Part shown: piece after piece, positions 35,066 through 44,405 of the stretch
Numbering within the stretch: the stretch's first letter is position 1
Layout of the letters: every line of letters begins with the position of its first letter
Assembly (NCBI GenBank): GCA_036927565.1
Contig: JAYESD010000001.1
Span: forward strand, 266,549,560 to 266,613,559
Direction of reading: 5' to 3'
DNA: 64,000 nucleotides
Source: Tuctoria greenei
Lineage: Eukaryota > Streptophyta > Magnoliopsida > Poales > Poaceae
The notes under the pieces: generated by a model
The model's database searches: none
Seen by the model: only the letters and a program-made list of their open reading frames with translations
What the model was told of the DNA's origin: nothing
Made by a program: the position numbers and the translations under genes

Positions 35066-35165
35066 GAATTTTTTTATTTTAGCATTATTATATTATGATT
35101 TAATATTAATAACATATTATTTTTTTTGCAAAACTAGCATCTCTACTGTCCACACTGTGGACGAC
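35066..35165. repeat. MULE left TIR
   Basis: Pairs with 39460-39556. The terminal 48 bp are almost identical, then come variable A/T runs, then GCAAAACTAGCA and the GTCCACACTGTGGAC palindrome. Family membership is shared with 23400-24554. Confidence 0.85.
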
Positions 35166-35339
35166 AGGTACACGTGGCGATGTAGCCGTCCATCGTGTGG
35201 ATGGTAGGGCCACGTGGTGCCACGCCAGCAGCATAACCGTCCACACAGTGGATGATTGGGACACATAGTGCCAGATCGGTCGAAATGACCGTTGGAACGC
35301 GCCACTGGACCGTTGCGGCACGGGCCGTTGGAGCCACGC

Positions 35340-35400
35340 GCCTACCGTCCACACCGTGGACGAGTCGTCCACACTGTGGACGGCAGGCGCGCTATAAAAG
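35340..35400 (+). promoter_or_regulatory. MULE promoter: two palindromes then TATA
   Basis: GTCCACACCGTGGAC and GTCCACACTGTGGAC lie back to back at 35349-35383, followed by the TATA box GCTATAAAAG at 35391-35400. The presumed leader starts about 30 bp on and contains a GGAGA/AAGAG polypurine run (35444-35555). Confidence 0.7.
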
Positions 35401-35443
35401 CCGCGCGCTGCGTGCATGAGGCAGCAGAACAAAGAGGCACCAG

Positions 35444-35555
35444 GGAGAGGAGGGGAGAGGAGAGGAGAGGAGAGGAGAGGAGAGGAGAAGAGAAGAGAAG
35501 AGAAGAGAAGAAGAGAAGAAAAGAAGAGAAGAAGAGAAGAAAAAGAGAAGAGAAG
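35444..35555. repeat. Polypurine (GGAGA/AAGAG)n run in MULE leader
   Basis: More than 100 bp with almost only A and G on the plus strand, ending at a 5' splice site (AAG/GTATAT at 35556) of the leader intron (35556-36000). Confidence 0.85.
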
Positions 35556-36002
35556 GTATATTTTTTTAAAAAAATTGTTAAAAAAATATAATTAATTAGT
35601 ATGTTGTAATAATTTAGTAGTATTTGTAATTAGGGTTTGTCTAATTGATAATTAGAGTTGTATTTATTATATTATTTTAAATAGATAGTATTATTATTTA
35701 TTAGTATTATTTTAAATAGATATTATTAGTAGTATTATTAAGTACTATTATTTTAAATAATATTATTAGTAGTATTATTTTAAGTTTAATTAATATTATA
35801 GGTATTATATTATTGTTGTTATAATTATTATATTGTTAATATATTGATTATAATATGTATTAATGTAATATGCAATTCAGCTATTTTTGTAGTGTATTTA
35901 TTCTATTTTTGAAGTAAATTTATAATATTTTATTTTTGTATTTGTAGTTTTTTAATATGTTATTATAGTTGTTGATATAATTATATTTTGTGTTCATTAG
36001 GA

Positions 36003-38067
36003 ATGTCTGATAAAATAGAATTTAAGATATTTTTTGGAAATGAAGATGGATGTCGAATAAATTACAATTCGACTGGAGTAGATTTATCAGAAATCCCCTT
36101 TATAAACCGGGGAATACCTAGTCCAACGGAAAGGACATTTATAGGTGTTTATAGATGGTTGATGAAGGTGTTTAGATTGAGTGATGATGAATATGAGTTG
36201 AAAATATACAAAGTTAGATTGAGTGTTTATAGATGGTTACATCTTAATTTATGCTTGCTATATTATTATCTCATAATGATATGTCTTATTTCCATTGTAG
36301 GTCACGTCAGACGGAATTTTGTCTGGGTGTCCTATGTTGCTGATTTTGTGGTCGTATGAGCTATTCGCAGTTGGTCGGCCAAGGGTTGATGTAACCCCAT
36401 ATGACAACCCTTTGCACGGTCAGACGGATGAGGACAGACCGACAATGGGCACATTGTGGACTCGACGCAGGGTAATTCAAATTGTTGTTCATATATGTTA
36501 AAAGTCACTTGATAATCCCCTAATATAAATGTAATGTTTTATTTTTCAGCGTGCATGGGGTGATGACACATTGCATACTGGGTACGGATAGTACTCCATG
36601 TGGTTTGATTCTCTACACGCCGACTCCGGTGTCATTTAGATGCATTACTTGTTCGAGGTCGTGCAGCAGCGTGCGCCAAGTGGCTTGTCTTACTTGTGCA
36701 CTAGAGATACAAACTTTTGGTTCACTCGGAAAGCTCTCGTGTACGACATTTGCATCGAGGAGTACTCACCTCATCGGGTCATGCGTCAATTCGGACGGCA
36801 ACAGTTTTTTCTAGTACCGAGAGGTCTTTGCGTTCTAGCTTTAGCTCACACGTACGTATTTCATTTGCATATTTATCATATATTACTCTTTCTATTCGTC
36901 CATAACAGTTACTGATGCACGCATGCACACACGCAAGGGTTTCGCCTCTACCGTGTCCTGGCCTCGCATGGCACCGTGGGTGCAGCAATGGACAGATGCT
37001 GCTATGGACATCATTGAAGGCACTGGACCGTACACACTAGAGTCCTACCCGGAGTACATGCAATGGTACGTGACTCGGACACATATGAGGATCACGTACA
37101 CACCAGCTGAGGCGGAGGTACATGTTGCGTCTACTACTGACACGTACCCTACGTACCGAGCTTGTAACACCTTAGTTGCGGTAAGATTGTTCTTTCTTTC
37201 ATTATTCAATTCACATTAATTTTCTTAGTACATACATCATGAGAATGTCCATTATTTGCAGTTTGAGATGATTCGCCAAGCAGAGATAGAGACTGAATCA
37301 ATAGCTCGAAGGACATCTGAAATGACGACAGAACAAAATTCGGCATGGAAGAAGGTCAATAATTACCTAAAGGAGGCTTTGAAGAACTTGTCCCTTTCGT
37401 GCACAGAGTCTTGTCGGCACGACTCTTCCGTGCAGCAGCCGAGGTGGACTCCTGCTACGACAGTTCCACCGCCTGCACCGGTTGCACCGCCTGCGCCTGT
37501 TGTACCGCCTGCGCCGGTTGCACCATCTCAACAAGGTAACAAATTTTTATATACTTCATAATTCTTATTTTATTGAGCTTATAAATATAATCTTTTGTCA
37601 CTATAGTGTCGTCGATGTCATACGTTCAACCTACTGGTCCTGCTGATATTGTTGGGACGTCTAACTCGTGCAGTGGTAAGTGTTTTGCAAGTTTTTTAAA
37701 GATTTGTTTTAACTTATACTTGTAATAACAATCATATTTCGTAGGTTTCGACGATCCGTCCTTCGGTTCCGATGATGTTGGCCACCAGGACTACGGAGAC
37801 ATCTTCGACTGGGCAGATTACTCTGCCCTTGCAGCACGTGCACCATACACGCTTGTTCAGACACAGGGAGCTCCAGAGGCCACGCAACAGACGCAGCCCA
37901 CACAAGGAGGTCCAAAGGTCTCGCTGTCGATGGAGGCGATGCATCCCACACAGGATGCGACACCCGCACCTGTGCCTCGGGCGAGACACGCTCCGGACCC
38001 ATTGCCCTACGATGCTGACCACGTTCGAGCAGGATGGAGGGGACGTAGCAAGCGCAGTAGGCGCTGA
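36003..38067 (+). pseudogene. MULE gene: transposase-like N-terminus joined to plant mobile domain (broken)
   Basis: The first coding exon (ATG 36003 to about 36212) resembles the N-terminus of MURA-type MULE transposases (a VDLSEIP block, then VYRWLMKVFRLSDDEYEL). Exon 2 (36301-36471) and the following exons read as the C-terminal half of a plant mobile domain (PMD) protein: LLILWSYELFAVGRP, TMGTLWTRR, RVMRQFGRQQ and YPEYMQWYVTRT. The Pro/Ala-rich tail PPPAPVAPPAPVVPPAPVAP and an acidic Asp/Tyr-rich end stop at TGA 38065. Intron borders GT/AG are visible at 36213/36300, 36472/36549, about 37180/37260, 37535/37608 and 37675/37745. In-frame TAG codons at 36589 and 36637 and the missing first half of PMD mark it as broken. 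PMD function is unsettled; MULE-carried copies are known. Confidence 0.7.
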
Positions 38068-38217
38068 TGTTGCACTTTATATAGTCCTTCATATTTTCTC
38101 TGTACTTGGATGTGACTCTACATGCTATTTTATTAATGTTTGTTATGGTACATTTATTTTGGTACTCGTCTAAGAAATTTATACTACTGAATCTTATATT
38201 TTTTATCCATATTGAAC

Positions 38218-38300
38218 ACGAGTCGTTCATACTGTGGACGAGTGGTCCACACTGTGGACAAGTCGTCCACAGTGTGGACGAGTCGTCCACACATTTATAA
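38218..38300. repeat. Four tandem GTCCACACTGTGGAC palindromes upstream of second MULE ORF
   Basis: Four consecutive copies (one truncated) of the 15-bp near-palindrome spaced about 20 bp, joined by GAGTC/GAGTG/AAGTC. They are followed at 38294-38303 by ATTTATAATC, a TATA-like sequence. The position mirrors the promoter arrangement at 35340-35400. Confidence 0.85.
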
Positions 38301-38305
38301 TCACG

Positions 38306-38671
38306 CAGTCTCCACCGCCTCTTAACGAGTTCGTACAATATGTCAACCACAAACGAACACCAGAATAGATCGAGTACGTGTATAGTACGTATAGATCTGC
38401 TATCAGGAACTTCCTCTATCAAATGGAGTGGGAAGAAAGAGTTGAGAGGGACAGGAGGGAGAGAGATGAACAGGAAGAGCAGCGTCGCAAACGTTAAGAA
38501 GAGCATCGCCAAAAGGAGGAAGAGTATCGTCGCAAGTATCAAGAGGAGGAACTTATGACACGGCAGGCAAGAGAGGCTAAGAGAGAACGCATGCGTGAAA
38601 GAGCACGTCGCGTAAGAGAAGCCGGACCGGATGCATTTCGGAAGAGAAAATATCCTCGTTGCACGCAATAA
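38306..38671 (+). pseudogene. Second MULE ORF: Arg/Glu-rich helical protein (broken)
   Basis: One frame reads EFVQYVNHKRTPE, then (after TAG 38366) a segment with TYRSAIRNFLYQMEWEERVE, then a long Arg/Glu/Gln run predicted to form a single helix or coiled coil. It has a second stop TAA at 38495 and ends with a KRKYPRCTQ-type basic tail before TAA 38669. Composition is unlike the PMD gene. I do not recognise a characterised family. The palindrome cluster and TATA-like sequence directly upstream suggest its own promoter. Confidence 0.6.
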
Positions 38672-39340
38672 AATCTATATGAAATATGTTCGACGTTAAT
38701 TTCAACTAAGGTGTGTTAGGAGTAGGTTGGTGCACGTAGGTTAGATATTATTTAGTGCATCATACACACATCATTTGTATCGTCGTTTTTATTTTCCTGT
38801 TCTTAAATATGTGTTATCTGCCTTATGTATCGTAGTCATAGAGAGGCAGAGAACAAATACTTATTTTTGAACTTTGTAATGTATGCAATCGTCGAGTATT
38901 TTAATGAAATGCATCTATAACGTCTGCCTAATGTCACTTTTGTATTATGTTCATAATTCATATTTCAAAAGAATATAACAATTCATTCTACGTATCAAAT
39001 GTTTGTGCAACTCATTGCATGCAATGATAACAATGTATATTACCTTTACTTCTATAACAACATCTTTCAAATATGTTCCGAAGTATTTCTAAGTAACTGT
39101 CAAAAATTGAATACAATAGAGGTAAAATTACTTAGTTTCAACAATGTGATCCTAGTGCGTTATTCAAATACACATAACATTTCACTCGTTAAACCAAAGT
39201 TTAGATAAATTATTTTTTCGAGATAAGAACAAAGTGTACTACATTTACTTTGATAAAAACATTGTCCAAAATTGTTTTTATCTATTTATAAATTGATGAC
39301 AAAGTGGAAAGAACCAACAGGCTAACCGGACGCAAGGGCT
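38672..39340. other. MULE 3' non-coding interior
   Basis: AT-rich, no ORF supported. Contains weak inverted similarity to AAAATACTTAG...-type repeats seen in the 23400 element, but too diverged to assert. Confidence 0.45.
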
Positions 39341-39344
39341 TGCC

Positions 39345-39556
39345 TTCCACACCGTGGACGGCAGGATGATAGGGGCTTGCTGTCCACGGTGTGAACGGCT
39401 CCTTGCTAGCGTGGCAGCCACGTCGGTCAGCCGTCCAGGCTCCATTGCCACATGTACTTGCTGTCCACAGTGTGGACGGTAGGGGTGCTAGTTTTGCAAA
39501 AAAAAAACGTTATTAATATTAAATCATAATATAATAATGCTAAAATAAAAAAATTC
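39345..39556. repeat. MULE right subterminal palindromes and TIR
   Basis: Copies of (G/T)TCCACACCGTGGAC-type palindromes lie near 39346, 39379 and 39462, followed by CTAGTTTTGC, an A run and the terminal 48 bp. Confidence 0.85.
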
Positions 39557-40123
39557 TCAATTTGAACGAGTCCCATTTAACGTGGGCTGTTGCACCATGG
39601 CCCAAGCATAGCACGCTAGATTCGTTGGGAGGGGGAGCCCGTCCCGGTGATGCGGACCCGTCGATGGCCGGGACGATGGCGACAGCAACATATATAGCTT
39701 GGCTCAATGGCCTCCGTCTCCGTCTTGTGCGACGTGAATCCACGCGAGGAAGCAGAGTTACCCGGGACGTGGACGTCGTGCCCCTCAAGAGGCTTCGCTT
39801 AATTCAACCGCCCTATGTTCGGTTCGGTCTAATACGGAAGCTGCTGGTCGATGAAGTTATGAACGTGCCCTGAATACACAAAGGTGAGTCGAATCACAAT
39901 TAACGTGCTTCGAATTTCCTGTGAATTCGGGAGATATGTTACATTACATGGGTAGCTTGACGAACTGCGCCCCGCTTCTTTACTCAAACCGATTACACTT
40001 TCGAAGCAGACAATGCAGCAGAACTGTATCTGATACAAATCCTTAGATGCGTAGTTTCTGACAGTTTTGCCAAATTTACTCTGTTATATATGTACATCAG
40101 CCACACACGATATGCCAGCGATT
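39557..40123. other. Intergenic and 3' flank of small ORF B
   Basis: Begins with the MULE target duplication TCAATTTGAA. A GC-rich patch (39630-39800) has an open frame without recognisable domains; I do not call it a gene. Confidence 0.5.
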
Positions 40124-40297
40124 TCAGGTGCTGCTTGGCCCTCTTCTGAACTTGCGGTCGCTGCTGTTCGGCACAAGCAGGAGGTTGCTGATGGTCCTCA
40201 CGATCTGCCGCTTAAGCTGTCCCCGCTTCAGCGGCGGCCGCTTCTCCTTGGTGCTGTAGCTGCCGTCGTTGCTCACGCACTGGTGGTAGCCCTCCAT
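40124..40297 (-). CDS. Small basic protein B (57 aa), paralogue of the ORF at 25807-26001
   Basis: 57 aa with a polar start, then the core (residues about 17-40) KEKRPPLKRGQLKRQIVRTI followed by SNLLLVP and a short basic tail. The core aligns without gaps to ORF A at 25807-26001, including R-P-P, K-x-G, K-x-Q-I, R and S-N-L. GC-rich third positions and the conserved spacing from ATGGAG support real coding. A TATA-like CCTATAAATTG lies at 40428-40438 on the minus strand, about 135 bp upstream of the ATG, which gives this copy a better promoter than ORF A. No stop or shift is present. The family is not recognised; a small regulatory or nucleic-acid-binding protein is possible from the basic core, but that is a guess. 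Confidence 0.75.
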   Translation of the reverse strand: MEGYHQCVSNDGSYSTKEKRPPLKRGQLKRQIVRTISNLLLVPNSSDRKFRRGPSST

Positions 40298-40427
40298 GAC
40301 TCCCCTCTCTCCTTGTTTTCGTTCTCTTCCGTTCCGCCCTTCCTCACTTTGTGTTCTGTAAACCTGTGTGGATTGAAGACGGGTGCTGTGCTCAGCTCAC
40401 TTGAGGGTGTGATGGGAAGGACAGGGC

Positions 40428-40438
40428 ACAATTTATAG
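40428..40438 (-). promoter_or_regulatory. TATA box candidate for small ORF B
   Basis: The minus strand reads CCTATAAATTG at a suitable distance from ATG 40297. Confidence 0.55.
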
Positions 40439-41717
40439 GCAGCGACATCCTGTCTTCATCCTCAAATATTTATCGTCTTAGTATATTTGGAGGAGACAGA
40501 GAGAGTACTAAGTTACACAGTTCATCTTAGCGTGCTGCACCGTTTTCAGTTGGTGTGCTATTTAAATTTTACTTTAATCTGCAGGAGACAGTTTCTTTTG
40601 TTGGGTTTAGGTGCCCAGGCCTACGATCTGAGCAAATGCGATCAACGCACGCTAACCAACGAACCTGTCCCCTCAAAACACTCGGAGCTTTTCCGAGTTT
40701 TGTTTAACTAGATGGCGAAGCTCTTGAGAGTTTGTTTATCTAGATGGCGAACTGAACTGGACGTGTGGGTCATGGTGCGTGTTTCTGAAGCATCCACGCT
40801 TGGACCGGCGACCACCAGCAATTACGTCAGGACTCGGCTCGAGCAAACGGCAATTAGAAATCAGTTTAACTTATGGTTTTCCAGATGCTGCGTGTCTCTT
40901 TTTTTTTTATGCAGATGCTGCGTGTCTCTCTCTCTCTCAGAAGAACGTTGTCTCTTTTCGTTGGGTTTACTGATCATAACTTTTCAGTTAAGCAATAACC
41001 AGTGAAAAGCTAGGTCCATCAGAGTTTACGAGCACGAGGTAGAATCAGGTAAATTCAGATTAAGAGGAAGGCGACAGCCAAACCCGTTGACTAATTATAC
41101 AGACAAACGCATCGAGTAGAGCTTTTAATTACTCAAGATTTTTTTGTTTCCTTTCCCACGCCTTGATCTCATCCCCAACACGCATCACATGGCAGATAAG
41201 CCGGTCACGACGACACCAGCCTGGCAAGATCGCTAGGTAGATAAGACCACGGCCGGATTCCGATGGGGTGGAGGTGTAGGTGTCCCTCCGTGAGCCCGTG
41301 CATGCTGCAGCAATGGCGGCCGCGCTGACACCTCAGTCATGTGAACCCTATCCCCAGATATCATCAAGATACACTGCACCGTACCGCGTGTTGAAGACGA
41401 CACACGTACTCGTCGTTTCGTCAGTGAACACTGACAACAGTGAGGTAGTATCGTCGGGTGTGATCGTACGTGGACCGTGTTTCTCGGTGATCACGTTAAT
41501 CAGTTGATAGAGTCGATCCCAATTCCAAGCACGTCTTGATCGGTTGCGCGCGTAGCACTTCCGTTTTTTTATTTATTACCAAATATTTTAAAAATAAACT
41601 AATCGACAATAAATATAAAGAAATCAAAGAGCATATAAACAGTACATTGTGCTGTGCCGTACCGTATCGTTTATCAGCTGCTAGCTAGTGCCAGACTTTG
41701 TTTGCCCTGATAATTTA
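40439..41717. other. Intergenic, nothing recognised
   Basis: Contains a short duplicated CAGATGCTGCGTGTCTCT at about 40883 and 40914 and a CT run. No supported gene. The PIF/Harbinger target TTA ends it (41715-41717). Confidence 0.5.
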
Positions 41718-41970
41718 GGGCCCATTGGTATGCTTCCAGATTCTTATAGAATTTATAGAATCAGAAACAGTTCAGATTCAATTTTAGAAACACTTCAGAA
41801 CCTGAAACAGAATCAGTTTAGAAACAGTTTGACTAGTTTTCTATTTTCAAAGAGTAAAGAGAGAAGAGTAATTGAAATGACCTATTTACCCTTGTATTGT
41901 TATTTTGTAGTTGTCACATCATAACATGTAATAAAAGTCTTATAATATACATTACTTAAAAGTATCATTA

Positions 41971-42006
<36 letters not shown>
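41971..42006. repeat. (AT)n microsatellite
   Basis: An alternating AT run inside the PIF 3' non-coding part. Confidence 0.9.
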
Positions 42007-42008
<2 letters not shown>

Positions 42009-42061
42009 TCTAGGAGCACATATTTTAAAATTACAAACCAAAATAATTCAAGCGTTTGTAC

Positions 42062-42182
42062 CTATGATCTAGATAGCATTATTGCCGCTGCAAGATCATC
42101 ACGAAATCTATCCATACTTATGTGATTTGCCGAAGACATTGAGACATCAGATGTAGTTGAAGACGATGCATGTCTTGCATAC
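42062..42182 (-). pseudogene. PIF transposase C-terminal segment (displaced exon end)
   Basis: Reads in frame from the TSD through SSSTTSDVSM to MDRFRDDLAAAIMLSRS and a stop at 42062-42064. The FRD-x-(L/I)A-x-A-(I/L) tail is typical of PIF transposases. It is separated from the rest of the protein by the Tat element; removing that element and one copy of CATAC rejoins the frame exactly. Confidence 0.85.
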
Positions 42183-43033
42183 TGTCAGTACCCTGCGTAC
42201 CGGATACCCCTTGGGACTGCAAAGAGAGCAAAGAAACTCTACCCATCGCGGTTGAAGACCTCCGAAGGTCCCACGTGTCACTCGGAACCGGACCTGCCTC
42301 CCTTCTATGGTTAGTCCCAGTGCCGCCACGTGAATTATAAAACTGGAGCTACATTCTCTACATGGGAAAGCTCTGGGCTAGATACCTGTGTGGCACCTCC
42401 GGACCTAACCCCCGACAGAGAGAAGCTCCAGTACCGACATGTGTACAACAGCTCCGGGCCTACTCGTCCAAGACTGTAAGCTCCGGAGCTGCCACGCATC
42501 CAACCACCGGACCTTCGAGCTCAACAGGCAGACTGGTGGACCTCCAACGGATCGGAACTTCAAGGAACAATTAAAGATTCAAGACCCGATTATGTGTCAT
42601 TAGTGCTATCCTAATGATACACAATCGGGAGGACCTTTAATACCAGTAACGCCACCACCAAGGGGCGTTACCACGTTTTTAAGGGGAATTAAGTACATTA
42701 ACTGTGTATTAAACATCAGTAACTGCCAGAGCCACATGTCGGGCCAGGCTGATGATGTAACGGTCATTCCTTGTACTATAAAAGGACTGGCCGAGCGATA
42801 CACAGGGAATCCTCTCCAGACTCTAGTCTAACTCACAAGCGCTACACACGTACACTCAATACAACAACACACCCCTGTGGAGTAGGGTATTACGCTTAGG
42901 CAGCCCGAACCACGTAAATTCTCGTGTCAACTCATCATCTTGTTCTGAGTCTTTGCGCGCCCCAACCGAACTACAAAACTCCGCAGGATGCCAACGGTAG
43001 TACTAGGAGAATTGTCGGAATCACACTCCGACA
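42183..43033 (+). repeat. Tat 5' LTR
   Basis: TGTCAGTACC...ACTCCGACA, 851 bp. TATA box ACTATAAAAGG near 42777. Several CTCCGG(A/T)-type repeats and CACGTG boxes lie in U3. The internal sequence GCTAGCGCGGCAAGTAGGGG follows as a degraded primer-binding site (intact form GTTGGCGCGCCATGTAGG at 58971). Confidence 0.93.
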
Positions 43034-43072
43034 GCTAGCGCGGCAAGTAGGGGCAGTTCCCGAGATTCAAAG

Positions 43073-44405
43073 ATGGTGAACTCTGCTGGTGGATTATCTA
43101 ACGTAACCATGCTGTGCAACTTGCTGGAGGCAACCCCTCTAATATGCAGCAGCCAGCAGGTACCGTAGCTCCAGCAGGAGTCATGCCACCGCCGCCACCA
43201 TCCGCTCCAGCGAATCAAGCTAGACGTCGAGATGGGGTGTCTGCGTCGGTCACTACATCGGCGAACCACAACCCTGAACACGCGATTAATGATGCGCGTG
43301 CTCTCCTCCAACGTCCACCGCCTCCAGGAGCTCCCCAGGGTACAATGGAGCAATGGAGAGCTGATGTGGAACACCTGGTTGCAGCAGCAGCCGATGGCAT
43401 CAGCAATCAAAGTTCTCCCCCCTCGGGGCGGGCCCCATCTCGGCATCGGACCTTGTCGGGTAGACTTGGTCCGCACGCTTCTCAGCACAGGAGGCAAGCT
43501 GCGTCTCAACAGGTGACGTCGCTGCCTTTCGGGGCGCGACGTACTCACACGATAACCAGGTTTTTGACTCATGACCTCCGGGCGGAGCTCGATCGTCGTT
43601 ACCATCAACAGAACGACCGCGTCCACATCGAGCGTGCTTGCGAGAGGCGAGAGGATCGGGATAGCCCTGCTCCTGAGGGAGTAGGGGGAGACTGTTCTGC
43701 CTTGGCCATGCATCTACACATGGTCAGGTGGCCGCAGAAGTTCCAGCCTCACCCGCCAGAGAAATTTGACGGGACTGTCAATCCCGCCGAATTTCTTCAA
43801 ATCTACTCCACCGGTATCCTTGCGGCTGGGGAAATGAGGCCGTGATGGCCAATTATTTCCCTGTGGCTTTAACTGGGACCGCCAGGTCTTGGTTCATGAG
43901 CCTCTCGCCTGAATCCATCAATAGTTGGGCGGAGTTGTGCCAATAGTTTATCGCCAATTTCGGGAGCTCATACACCCGACCAGGCACGAAACTGGACCTT
44001 TTTGCTGTTAAGCAAAAAGAGGGAGAGTCCTTGCGATCTTTCATCCAGAGGTTCTCCCAGGTACGAAATACCATTCCTTCTATCTCAAGCGCTTCTGTTA
44101 TTGTGGCATTCAAACAGGGCGTTCGAGACAAGAAGATGCTGGAGAAGCTGGCGACCAAGGAAGTCACCAGCGTCACGGAGCTCTTCAGCTTGGCAGACAA
44201 GTGTGCCAAAGCTGCGGAGGGCCGTGAAATGCACTCCCAACCACCTCTGGAGGACAACAAAAAGTCCTCCAAGGGTGAAGCCGCTACCTCCGGGAGTGGC
44301 AAGAAGAAGAAAAAGTCCAACAGCAAGAAGAAGTCGTCGGCCGGCACACCCACTGCTGGTGCTACCACAGCTCCGGGTGGCTGGGGGCCACGCCCCGAGA
44401 AATGA
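43073..44405 (+). pseudogene. Tat gag (broken)
   Basis: ATG at 43073. A one-base loss near 43096 shifts the frame; the conserved frame resumes from 43114 with PSNMQQ and a Pro-rich block shared with the copy at 59010. A second shift near 43838 and a TAG at about 43947 (Gln expected) precede the capsid core PVALTGTARSWFMSLSPESI, KQKEGESLRSFIQRF and LATKEVTSVTELFSLADKCA. The Lys/Ser-rich tail ends at TGA 44403. A canonical CCHC knuckle was not found. Confidence 0.85.

Larger units (their letters stand above)
35066..39556 (+). mobile_element. MULE with long AT-rich TIRs and PMD gene
   Basis: 4,491 bp. The terminal inverted repeats start GAATTTTTTTATTTTAGCAT and are nearly identical for about 48 bp. 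After an indel-rich A/T run the similarity resumes in GCAAAACTAGCA and a GTCCACACTGTGGAC palindrome. The flanks TCAGTTTGAA (35056-35065) and TCAATTTGAA (39557-39566) are a 10-bp target duplication with one change; 9-10 bp is the Mutator superfamily hallmark. Contents in plus orientation: TATA promoter, polypurine leader, spliced PMD-type gene, and a second charged ORF. No full transposase is present, so it is probably non-autonomous. Confidence 0.88.

Noticed and set aside
37709..38668. 319-aa minus-strand frame over the MULE
   Set aside because: It lies opposite the PMD exons and the second ORF, crosses the palindromes, and shows no domain.
18218..39480. CRISPR-like regularly spaced repeats (for example 38218-38300)
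   Set aside because: The repeats are palindromes inside a plant MULE with variable spacing; the DNA is eukaryotic nuclear and no cas genes occur.
39562..39873. 103-aa plus-strand frame next to the MULE
   Set aside because: GC-rich patch without domain, partner or conserved start.
43021..43713. 230-aa minus-strand frame over Tat gag
   Set aside because: It is opposite the real gag frame, begins in the LTR junction, and has Arg-rich shadow composition.
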